From NCBI GenBank assembly GCA_020848545.1, contig JADLHZ010000085.1, positions 62,001 to 126,000 on the forward strand: DNA of 64,000 nucleotides, given 5' to 3'. Every line of letters starts with the position of its first letter. The stretch's first letter is position 1. Position numbers and translations under genes: made by a program. The stretch comes from Deltaproteobacteria bacterium (lineage in GTDB: Bacteria > Myxococcota > JADLHZ01). Under the pieces are notes generated by a model that saw only the letters and a program-made list of their open reading frames with translations, was not told where the DNA came from and did no database searches. This document shows, piece after piece, positions 51,214 through 59,274 of the stretch.

Positions 51214-52214
51214 GGGGTGAAATTCAGCGTCTCCGGCCCGAGCTCGAAGTCACGCACGAGCACCGCCTCGCCGCCACGCCCGTCGCGCATGACCACGTGG
51301 ATCGCGAAGCGATCGTTCTCGGCGCCGAGCAGAGGGGGGTGAATCGTGACGATGTCCTGATCGAAGGTCGTGCGCTGATCGATGGTGCAGTCCGGCGAGC
51401 ATGACCAGGTGAAGCTCGCCTCTTCGACGAAGGTGAGCAGCTCGCCGTTGAAGTCGACGACGGCGTAGGTCTGCAGCGTCGCCGGATCGAAGAGCGGACG
51501 CAGCACGTAAGGATCGTTGCGCGCCAGCCGCGTCACCGCCCGATCGTCGCCGAGGTCGCGGCCTCCCTGCTCGATCATGAAGCCGGTGAACGCAGGGTTC
51601 TTGTTCTTCGGTCCGAACGGCGGCGTGATCACCAGGCGCTTCAAGCCGTCGATCGTGCGCTCGCCGTTGTCGCCACGAACGACGAAGGTCCGCTGCAGGC
51701 CGTAGATCTGCTCGAGGAAGCCGACGCCAGAGAGCGCATCAGCCTCGATCGCAACGTCGACGTCGAAGCGATGCAGATCCGTCGCGACGTTTTGCGCCGT
51801 GCCGGAAGACAGGATCTCGGTCGGGTTGTCGGCGTCGGGCGAGATGAGACAGTCCGCCGAGCCGCCCTTGGCGCAGCGATAGAGCGTCGCGACGACGGGC
51901 CGGCCGCCGCCGTCGGGATCGTAGAACCACGCCGTCACGCGCACCGTCGTTCCCGGCGCGGCCTCCGGCGGATCGACGACGAGGGCGATGACGCGCAGGT
52001 CACGCACGACGTAGGGCTCGGGCAACGCCGGTCCACCGCACGCAGCGAGGGTGACGAAAGCCAGAAAGCGGCAGAGTGCTCCGAATGCAAGGCGCGACCG
52101 AGCGAGCAGCGGAGGCGTAGCGATAGCCAAGCGGCGAGTGAGCGGCAACCTCCGTCGAGCAGCGGAGCGACAGAGCAACGCAGCAGTCGGGGCGCTATGG
52201 CGCTTTCTGGTCAC
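51210..52214 (-). CDS. Lipoprotein of unknown function with long N-terminal extension
   Basis: 334 residues from GTG 52214, which overlaps the stop of the receptor gene (GTGA). The lipobox LAAC sits about 60 residues in, much later than normal. TTG 52130 would give a 31-residue signal peptide (LAIATPPLLARSRLAF, then FLAFVTLAAC) and may be the real start. The mature part is beta-rich with Asp/Gly and paired Cys (CSPDCTIDQRTTFDQ), suggesting an Ig-like or surface fold. No family was named. Confidence 0.6.
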   Translation of the reverse strand: MTRKRHSAPTAALLCRSAARRRLPLTRRLAIATPPLLARSRLAFGALCRFLAFVTLAACGGPALPEPYVVRDLRVIALVVDPPEAAPGTTVRVTAWFYDPDGGGRPVVATLYRCAKGGSADCLISPDADNPTEILSSGTAQNVATDLHRFDVDVAIEADALSGVGFLEQIYGLQRTFVVRGDNGERTIDGLKRLVITPPFGPKNKNPAFTGFMIEQGGRDLGDDRAVTRLARNDPYVLRPLFDPATLQTYAVVDFNGELLTFVEEASFTWSCSPDCTIDQRTTFDQDIVTIHPPLLGAENDRFAIHVVMRDGRGGEAVLVRDFELGPETLNFTP

Positions 52215-54904
52215 CACTCCGCCTCCAACCCGAGCACGGGAAGCACGGGCAAGCCGCTGAAGTACTGCTGCTTCGAGAAGTCGAACGAGTACTGAAAGAA
52301 CTCGGCGTTCTGGTGGTTATAGACGTTCTGCACGTCGACGTAGACCGTGAGCCACCAAGTATTGAAGGTGAACTTCTTGTCCACGCGCAGATCGAGCTGA
52401 TGGAAGGTCGGCAGCCGCGTCGATCGAAACGCGCCGTTCACGCGCCGATACGAGCCCGTGTCTGAATCCCACACCGAGCCGACGACGGGCGTGCCGGGGT
52501 TGCCACTGACGACGCGAAAACGCGCGCCGACTTGAAAGCCGTAGGGCAAGATGTAGCTCGCGACGACGATGAAGATGTGCGTCTGATCCGATCCGAACAA
52601 GAACCAATCGCCGTCCGTCTTCCGCTCGCTGCGCGAGAGCGTGTAGGCGATCCAGCCGAAGAAGTTCTTGTATGGCTTGTGGCGCAGCAAGAGCTCGCCG
52701 CCGTAGACGCGCCCGATCGTATTGTTCTCGAAGAGCAGCGGCTGGATGTTGCCGTTGGTCAGCCGGACGCGCGAGCTGCCGCCTGGCTCGTCCCAGAGGT
52801 AATTGAAGAAGCCGCTCATCTCGAGGCTGAGCGCTTGCGTGATGTTCCACTCGAAGCCGAGCGTCGTGTGCAGCGCGCTCATCAGCTGCAAATCCGGGTT
52901 GCCGAAGTCTTGGATGATGTTGAGCGCTTCCGGCCGCTTCTGAAAGACGCCGACCGCGGCCTTCAAGTCGAGCGGCTCGGCCACTTTGAGCTTCGCGCTG
53001 AGCCGCGGCATGAACGCTTGTCGCGCGCGGCCGACGTACGAGATGTTCTCGGCACGAATGCCGGGGAGGAGCTTCAAGCGGCCGAGCTTCATCTCCGCTT
53101 CCACGTAGACGCCCGCTTCGATCGTGTCCTGCACGTTGTCGAAGTTCGTAAACGGCGGGCTCTCGGTGCCCGGGTTCGGAAACTGGGGGAAGCGCGGGAG
53201 CAACGGCAGCTTCGTCCGCAGCCAGGTGCGGTTGTACTGGATGTCGGTGCCGAGGATGAACGAAAGCCAGTCGTAGGGCTTGTAGCGGATCTCTTCGCGC
53301 AGCCCGAGGTTGAACTCGTTCAAGCGGAAGAACACGTCGGGCGTGTTGGCGCTGTTGATCTCGAACTCGACTTGCAGCGCCAAGGTGTTCGTCACTTCTG
53401 GCGAGAGCTTCAAGGTCCACATCGGCTGAATCGCGTGAAAGTCGAGGCCGACCTCGAGCTCCGCCGGGTTGAACGCCGAGGTCTGCTGCGTCGGCGTCTG
53501 CACGAACTTCAAGCGATCGTCCGAGCCGAAGATGAAGAGCTGAAACTCGCCGATGTTCTTCGTCTTGTGTACGAGCCGCGCTTGGTAGTCGTAGAACACC
53601 GGGATGAGTGTGGGATTCTGGATCTGCCCAGGCACCGGCGGGTTCGCGAGACGGAAGACGAGTGGCAGGAAGAGATCGTACAAGGACCGCCGAAAGCCGA
53701 CGTCGATGATGGTGTTCTCGGTGACCGGGATCTCGGTGAACAAGCGCACGATGCCGAAGTCGAGGGACGCCTTGCCGCTCCACTTCTCGTAGTTCGGCTT
53801 GCGCGTCGTGACTTCGATGATGCCCGCGGTCGCCCGGCCGTAGCGCGTCGAAAAGCAGCACGGCAGAAACGTGATGTCTTCGATCAGCGACTCTTGGATG
53901 ACGCTCGGGCCTTGGCCGAAGTGGTAGAGCGCCGGCAGCTTCATGCCGTCGATGTAGAACTCGGAGCTGTTCGGCGATGAGCCGCGGATGACGAGGTTGC
54001 CACCGATGAGCGGCGGCCGCGCGACGCCGGGCATGTTTTGGATCGCGCGCAACGGATCGCCGAAGCTGCCGGGAACCTTGATCAGCTCCTCGCGCGAGAT
54101 CACCCGCTTCGTCACCTCGCGTTGATCGCGCTTGCCCTGCACGATCGTCTCGAAGGGATCGATCCACGCGCGCTGGAGGTAGACCTTCTCGCCGGTCTCC
54201 ACGTTCTTCTCGAGCTTGTAGTTCATCGTCCGCGCGCGGTGCTGCGGGCTCGTCAACGTGAGCTTCGCCGGGCCGAGCGGCAAGTCGCGAAACTCGCAGC
54301 GGCCTTTGTCGTCGGTCATGCCTTCGATGTCGAGATCGGCCACCTGCACGCGCAGAACGACGCCGGGCAGCCTCGAGCGCGTGCCGGCTTCGCGCACGTC
54401 GATCTTGAGCACCGCCGTTCCGTAGGTCACTTTCTTCGGCTGCGAAGCCGGCGCCTCCGCGGTCGCTTGCGACGACGCCGGCTCGGACGCCAAAGAAGAA
54501 GACGGTTGCGTCGACGCGATGTCGTCGGTGAAGGTGTAGCGGTAATAGATGCCCATCGCCGCGGGTTTATTGTCGATCTCGCCTGGGATGAACTTCAGCT
54601 GGAGCGCCGCTTCCTCCGCCGCCGTCACGAACGCCAGCGCGATCTTCTCTTTGTCCTGCACGACCGCCTTCGTCACGTTGCCTTCGGCGTCGAGGTACAA
54701 GATCAGGACGACTTCGAGGTTGCCTTTGCCGCGCTCTTCTTCCGGATAGCGCGCGGGCACGTAGGTGCGAACGGCGGGGTTCTTGGTCAGCTCCGGCGCC
54801 TTTTGCACCGGCTGCGACGCGGGCTTCGCAAAGGTGCCGCCCTCGTACGCGAGCGCAGGCGCGCACACGAGGCTGACGAACACGACGACGAGGACACGCT
54901 TCAC
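52211..54904 (-). CDS. TonB-dependent receptor with fused TonB C-terminal domain and carboxypeptidase-like domain
   Basis: 897 residues. Signal peptide MKRVLVVVFVSLVCAPALA; then a TonB C-terminal domain (about 40-125: PARYPEEERGKGNLEVVLILYLDAEGNV, FIPGEIDNKPAAMG), a Pro/Ser-rich linker, a CarboxypepD_reg-type domain (about 165-235), a plug (about 265-370) and a beta-barrel ending in a hydrophobic residue. A TonB domain on the receptor itself is unusual, because TonB normally sits in the inner membrane. It may self-energise, replace a Ton box, or act as substrate recogniser. First gene of a three-gene operon. Confidence 0.88.
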   Translation of the reverse strand: MKRVLVVVFVSLVCAPALAYEGGTFAKPASQPVQKAPELTKNPAVRTYVPARYPEEERGKGNLEVVLILYLDAEGNVTKAVVQDKEKIALAFVTAAEEAALQLKFIPGEIDNKPAAMGIYYRYTFTDDIASTQPSSSLASEPASSQATAEAPASQPKKVTYGTAVLKIDVREAGTRSRLPGVVLRVQVADLDIEGMTDDKGRCEFRDLPLGPAKLTLTSPQHRARTMNYKLEKNVETGEKVYLQRAWIDPFETIVQGKRDQREVTKRVISREELIKVPGSFGDPLRAIQNMPGVARPPLIGGNLVIRGSSPNSSEFYIDGMKLPALYHFGQGPSVIQESLIEDITFLPCCFSTRYGRATAGIIEVTTRKPNYEKWSGKASLDFGIVRLFTEIPVTENTIIDVGFRRSLYDLFLPLVFRLANPPVPGQIQNPTLIPVFYDYQARLVHKTKNIGEFQLFIFGSDDRLKFVQTPTQQTSAFNPAELEVGLDFHAIQPMWTLKLSPEVTNTLALQVEFEINSANTPDVFFRLNEFNLGLREEIRYKPYDWLSFILGTDIQYNRTWLRTKLPLLPRFPQFPNPGTESPPFTNFDNVQDTIEAGVYVEAEMKLGRLKLLPGIRAENISYVGRARQAFMPRLSAKLKVAEPLDLKAAVGVFQKRPEALNIIQDFGNPDLQLMSALHTTLGFEWNITQALSLEMSGFFNYLWDEPGGSSRVRLTNGNIQPLLFENNTIGRVYGGELLLRHKPYKNFFGWIAYTLSRSERKTDGDWFLFGSDQTHIFIVVASYILPYGFQVGARFRVVSGNPGTPVVGSVWDSDTGSYRRVNGAFRSTRLPTFHQLDLRVDKKFTFNTWWLTVYVDVQNVYNHQNAEFFQYSFDFSKQQYFSGLPVLPVLGLEAEW

Positions 54905-54982
54905 GACCCGCCGTTCGTAGCGGAAGGCCTACCGGCGCACAAGCTGGACTGGCAGCGGACAAGGCGTTAGCCATGCGCCTCG

Positions 54983-55816
54983 ATGCTCCCCTACTACGAG
55001 ATCCCACCGCTGAAGATTTGGTTCCTCACGATTCATCCCTTCGGCGTGCTCGTCGCGACGGCCGTGCTCCTCGGCAGTTGGCTCGCGAACAAGCGCACGC
55101 GTGAGCTCGGGCTCAGCGAAGAGATCACCGAAGGCGCGGCCGGCTACGCGATCGTCGTCGGCTTCGTGTGCGCGCACTTGTACTCGGCGATCGGCTACTT
55201 CCCGGAGCGCATCGCGGCGAACCCGCTCTACTTGTTCAAGGTGTGGGACGGCATCAGCTCGTTCGGCGGCTTCATCGGCGGCATGATCGGCGTCGTCTAT
55301 TATCTCAGGAAGCGCGGCGTCTCGTTCTGGGCGTACGGCGACGCGATCATGTACGGCTGGTCCGTCGCGTGGATCTTTGGCCGCTTGGGCTGCACCGTCG
55401 CCTTCGATCACCCGGGCAGCATCACCGACTTCGCGCTCGCGATGCCTTACCCGGGCGACGCCGAGCTCCCGGCCGGCATCCGCCACAACCTCGGCTTCTA
55501 CGAAGCGATCTGGGCCGTGGGCGTGAGCCTGTTGTTCTACACGCAGCGCAACAAGAAGCACTTCTGGGGCTGGTACCTCGGCGTGTATGGAATTCTTTAC
55601 ACGCCGTTTCGCTTCGGCCTCGACTTCCTGCGCGCGGTCGACAAGCGCTACTTCGGCCTCACCCCGGCTCAGTACGCGGCGATCGCCATGCTCGGCCTGA
55701 CGATCATGCTCTTCGTCAAGCGCAGCAAGGCCGATCAATCGCTCGAGGTGCTCGACGACAAGCGCGCGCCGGCAAAGCCGAAGCCGATGGCGAAGGCGCA
55801 GGGGAAGAGAAAATAG
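54983..55816 (+). CDS. lgt: Prolipoprotein diacylglyceryl transferase
   Basis: 277 residues with about seven membrane segments and the Lgt pattern (FGVLVATAVLLGSW; DGISSFGGFIGG). It attaches diacylglycerol from phosphatidylglycerol to lipobox Cys of prolipoproteins, of which this window has many. The catalytic-region signature GRLGCTVAFDHPGS differs from the E. coli type (Arg-Ile-Gly-Asn) by having Cys for Asn. The family match in other parts is strong. Next gene starts directly after its stop. Confidence 0.9.
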   Translation: MLPYYEIPPLKIWFLTIHPFGVLVATAVLLGSWLANKRTRELGLSEEITEGAAGYAIVVGFVCAHLYSAIGYFPERIAANPLYLFKVWDGISSFGGFIGGMIGVVYYLRKRGVSFWAYGDAIMYGWSVAWIFGRLGCTVAFDHPGSITDFALAMPYPGDAELPAGIRHNLGFYEAIWAVGVSLLFYTQRNKKHFWGWYLGVYGILYTPFRFGLDFLRAVDKRYFGLTPAQYAAIAMLGLTIMLFVKRSKADQSLEVLDDKRAPAKPKPMAKAQGKRK

Positions 55817-57313
55817 ATGTTCGCCGACTTCATGGAAGTCTTCGATCCGAACCGCCTCACCTTCTACTTCATCGCCCTCGTCGCGCTCGCGCTCGTCGTC
55901 ATCGCGCTCGTCGACGTCACACAGAAGAACCACACGCTGCGCCACAACTTTCCGATCGTCGCGTGGGCCCGCTACATGCTCGAGTCGCAGCGCGAGAAGA
56001 TCCAACAGTACTTCGTCGAGATGCCGCGCGACGGCCGGCCGTACAATCTCCGGCAGCGGCAGTGGATCTATCGCAGCGCCAAGGCCCTCCCGAGCGCCAC
56101 CGGCTTCGGCAGCGACGCCAAGCTCGAGGAGCCCGGCGCGTTCTTCTTCCTGAACTCTCCCTTCGCCACGCTCGAGACCGAAGCGCCGACCGACGCCGCG
56201 CTGCCGAAGCCCATCGGCCCGCACCGCGCGCAGCCGTTCAACGCCAAGCAGTTCACCAACATCTCCGACATGTCGTACGGCTCGCTCGGGCGAAACGCGG
56301 TGAAGGCGCTGGCGAAGGGCGCGTCGTTGAGCGGCTGTTGGCTCTCGTCCGGCGAAGGCGCGTTGAGCGAGCACCACTTGAGTGAGCCCTGCGATCGCAT
56401 GTTCGAGATCGGCACCGCGAAGTTCGGCGTGCGCGAGCTCGACGGCAGCTTTTCGCTGGAGCGCCTGAAGAAGATCACGTCGACCTTCAACGCGATCACC
56501 GTGAAGCTCTCGCAAGGCGCTAAGCCCGGCGCCGGCGGCGTGTTGCCGAAGGCGAAGATCACCGAAGAGATCGCGCAGATCCGAAACATTCGCCGCGACG
56601 AGGACTGCCACTCGCCGAACCGCTTCATGGAGTTCACCGACGTGCCGAGCATGTTCGCGTGGATCCGCATGCTGCAGAAGGAGACCGGCAAGCCCGTCGG
56701 CTTCAAGTTCTGCCTTGGCGACCGAGCCTTCGCGCTGCGCGTCGCCGAAGAGCTCGCCAAGTGCAAACCCGGCGATCACCCGGACCACATCATCTTGGAC
56801 GGCAGCGAAGGCGGCACCGGGGCGGCGCCCGTGGGGCTCGCCGACAACATGGGCACGCCGATCAGGGAAGCGCTGCCATGGTTCGACAACTTGCTGCGCG
56901 AGCACGGCGTGCGCGATCGCGTGCGGCTCATCGCCAGCGGCCGCTTCGCCACGGCGAGCGAGGTCGCGTACGGGCTCGCGCTCGGCGCCGACTACATCAA
57001 CATCGCGCGCGGCTTCTTGCTCGCGCTCGGCTGCATCCAGGCGCTGCAGTGCCACACGAACCACTGCCCGACCGGCATCACCACGCACGACAAGTGGCTG
57101 CAGGCCGGGCTCGATCCGACCGACAAGGGCGTGCGCGCAGCGAACTACGTGAAGGCGTTGCGTGCCGAGCTGATGATGATCGTGCGCGCGTGCGGCTTGA
57201 AGTCGCCGGCCGAGCTCACCCGCCACCACGTGCGCGTCATGCAAGACAACGGCAAGAGCGTCTCGCTCGCGGACATTTGGCCGTACCCGGCGGCGTTGTC
57301 GAAAACTGCATGA
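55817..57313 (+). CDS. FMN-binding glutamate synthase family protein
   Basis: 498 residues, beginning at the base after the lgt stop. One N-terminal membrane segment (about 18-35) is followed by the GltB-type (beta/alpha)8 synthase domain: SDMSYGSLGRNAVKALAKGA, KLSQGAKPGAGG, DGSEGGTGAAP, and CIQALQCHTNHCPTGI with C-x5-C-x4-C for a [3Fe-4S] cluster. No GAT domain is present, so the nitrogen donor would be ammonia or a partner; many such homologues lack proved GOGAT activity. The membrane anchor is unusual for GltB but common in this subgroup. Confidence 0.9.
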   Translation: MFADFMEVFDPNRLTFYFIALVALALVVIALVDVTQKNHTLRHNFPIVAWARYMLESQREKIQQYFVEMPRDGRPYNLRQRQWIYRSAKALPSATGFGSDAKLEEPGAFFFLNSPFATLETEAPTDAALPKPIGPHRAQPFNAKQFTNISDMSYGSLGRNAVKALAKGASLSGCWLSSGEGALSEHHLSEPCDRMFEIGTAKFGVRELDGSFSLERLKKITSTFNAITVKLSQGAKPGAGGVLPKAKITEEIAQIRNIRRDEDCHSPNRFMEFTDVPSMFAWIRMLQKETGKPVGFKFCLGDRAFALRVAEELAKCKPGDHPDHIILDGSEGGTGAAPVGLADNMGTPIREALPWFDNLLREHGVRDRVRLIASGRFATASEVAYGLALGADYINIARGFLLALGCIQALQCHTNHCPTGITTHDKWLQAGLDPTDKGVRAANYVKALRAELMMIVRACGLKSPAELTRHHVRVMQDNGKSVSLADIWPYPAALSKTA

Positions 57314-57374
57314 AGCGTCGCGTTTAGGCACTTTTCGATTGACCGCAGCCTGACGCGCTGCCAATGGCCGCCCC

Positions 57375-58502
57375 ATGCGAAAGCTCGGCCTGCTCCCGGT
57401 CTTCCTCTTCGCTTGCGCCGTGGTCCCCGCCGATCCGACGCCCGAAACCAAGGGCCTCGAGCCGATCACGGAAGCGCCTGGCGACCCGGAAGCCGAGGAG
57501 ACGACGGATCCGGATCCCGCGCCGAGCCCGACGCCGACGCCCACACCCACCCCGACGCCGGATCCCAAGCCGACGCCGCAGCCGTTGCCGCCCGCGTGCG
57601 ACATGCTCTCGCCGCGCGACTCCGCGGTCGCCATGTACGCGACGCCGGAGGCCGGCGAAGCGCCGTTTCAAGCGGCCCTCGCTCGCGCCAAGTCGCGCAT
57701 CGACGTCATGGTGTACTTGATGGGCCGCGGCGCGATCTTGGACGCGTTGAAGGCGGCGCCTGCGCTGCACATCCCGACGCGCGTGATCCTCGACTACTCG
57801 CAGATCGACGCGAACCAAAAGTACTTCGACGAGCTCGTCGCCGCCGGCGCCGAGGTGCACTGGAGCGACAGCGCGTTTACGTACATGCACGCGAAGGTGA
57901 TGATCGTCGACGGCGAGATCGCGGTGCTGACCACCGGCAACTACTCGAAGCAGTACTCGATCGAAAAAGAGCGCAATTTCGTCACCGTGCTCGAAGACGC
58001 GCAGGACCTAGAAGACCTCAACGAGATCTTCGACGCCGACTGGACGAAGCGCACGCCGGACCTCGCCTGCACGCGCCTGATCGTGTCGCCGGTGAACTCG
58101 AAGGATCGCCTGCTCGCGCACATCAAGAGCGCCACGAGCACGCTCGACATCGAGTCGATGCAGTTCGCCGACACCTCGGTGCGCAACGCCGTCAAGGAGC
58201 GCAAGCTCGCCGGTGTCACCGTGCGCGTGCTGCTCGCCGACCCGAATTGGATCACCGCCAACGCGAGCGCGGCGACCTTCCTGAAGGGCCTCGGCATCGA
58301 AGCGCGCTGGACGAAGACGCCGCCGGTGCACACCAAGGCGATCAGCGTCGACGGCAAGACGGCGTACGTCGGCTCGATCAACTTGACCAGCACGTCGCTG
58401 ACGAAGAACCGCGAGGTCGGCATCGTCACTGACGACGCCGCCGCGCTGCACGTCGTGACGAACACCTTCGCTAAAGACTGGGCGAACGCAACGCCGTTCT
58501 AA
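57375..58502 (+). CDS. Phospholipase D-like exported protein
   Basis: 375 residues with signal peptide and a Pro/Thr linker (PTPTPTPTPTPDPKPTPQP). Two HKD motifs are intact (HAKVMIVDGEIAVLTTGNYS; HTKAISVDGKTAYVGSINLT), so it is probably an active phosphodiesterase of the PLD/nuclease superfamily, acting on phospholipid or nucleic acid outside the inner membrane. Convergent with the next gene. Confidence 0.93.
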   Translation: MRKLGLLPVFLFACAVVPADPTPETKGLEPITEAPGDPEAEETTDPDPAPSPTPTPTPTPTPDPKPTPQPLPPACDMLSPRDSAVAMYATPEAGEAPFQAALARAKSRIDVMVYLMGRGAILDALKAAPALHIPTRVILDYSQIDANQKYFDELVAAGAEVHWSDSAFTYMHAKVMIVDGEIAVLTTGNYSKQYSIEKERNFVTVLEDAQDLEDLNEIFDADWTKRTPDLACTRLIVSPVNSKDRLLAHIKSATSTLDIESMQFADTSVRNAVKERKLAGVTVRVLLADPNWITANASAATFLKGLGIEARWTKTPPVHTKAISVDGKTAYVGSINLTSTSLTKNREVGIVTDDAAALHVVTNTFAKDWANATPF

Positions 58503-58533
58503 CCCGCTCACTCGCCGCGAAGGCTGATGCCCG

Positions 58534-59226
58534 CTACTTCTTGGCCTGCTTCTCGCCGGAGCCCGTGATCAAGAAGCGCACGGCGCGGCGCGCCGCCTTG
58601 TCCTTGATGCAATCGAAGTCGCATGACGAGCCGAAGTCGCCTTCGTCGCCGACGAAGTCCGCGCTGGCGACGACCACGCCTTGGGTCACGTCGACGACGC
58701 GCAGGCGCAGCTTGTAGCGCCGCTTGGCCGCCTGCGCCGCCAAGTCGAGCTCGGCGTGGCGGTAGAGCTCTTCGTTCTGCGCTTCACAGTCGTCACGCTG
58801 GCGCTTCTTCGCGCGCAGGGTCTTCGCGTCGTCGTCAGCGCCGGCGGCGAACTTCGTGGCGCAGGACACGGGCTTCACTTCGCGCTTCTCCTTCGGCAGC
58901 TCGACGACGTTGCCGACGCCGACGAAGAGGTACATGGCGCCGAGCTGGCGGCCCATGCTCGCGATCGCGTCATCCGAGAAGTCGCCGGAGTATTGCAGCG
59001 ACTTTTCCTGGCTCAACGCACCTTGGTGATCGCCGCGGGCGAGGAGCGCCATCGTGCCCTGGGCCTCTTTCATGATGGCCGACTCGATGGCGTCGACGTT
59101 GACCTCGGCATTCCCGGCGGCGGCGACGCGCCCGAGGTTGCCGGGATCTTTGAGCGGAACGCCGCCGAGGTAACCGGGCGGCGCACAAGCGGAGGCGAAG
59201 ATCAGGAGAGGCACGCACCGTCGCAT
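58534..59226 (-). CDS. Lipoprotein of unknown function
   Basis: 230 residues. Lipoprotein signal MRRCVPLLIFASAC (Cys at 14). The mature part has a helical middle (AIESAIMKEAQGTMALLARGDH), a central basic, helical part with Cys (KKRQRDDCEAQNEELY) and a C-terminal beta-rich region (YKLRLRVVDVTQGVVVASADFVG, CDFDC). The layout (LR-VVDV-GVV-AS) resembles LpoB/CsgG-like lipoproteins, but the match is weak. It lies between a PLD gene and ffh. Confidence 0.6.
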   Translation of the reverse strand: MRRCVPLLIFASACAPPGYLGGVPLKDPGNLGRVAAAGNAEVNVDAIESAIMKEAQGTMALLARGDHQGALSQEKSLQYSGDFSDDAIASMGRQLGAMYLFVGVGNVVELPKEKREVKPVSCATKFAAGADDDAKTLRAKKRQRDDCEAQNEELYRHAELDLAAQAAKRRYKLRLRVVDVTQGVVVASADFVGDEGDFGSSCDFDCIKDKAARRAVRFLITGSGEKQAKK

Positions 59227-59274
59227 GCCTAGAGTCTATCGGCAGCGGCGTGGCGCTCAAGAAATCAGGACGTT

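Noticed and set aside
57525-57595. Tandem repeat that might be a CRISPR or VNTR
   Set aside because: It encodes the Pro/Thr linker of the phospholipase D-like protein and has no spacers.
54929-57634. A 901-codon open frame on the minus strand opposite lgt and the glutamate synthase gene
   Set aside because: It mirrors well-supported genes and has an Arg/Glu/Ala-rich composition without motifs, as expected from GC-rich codon bias.
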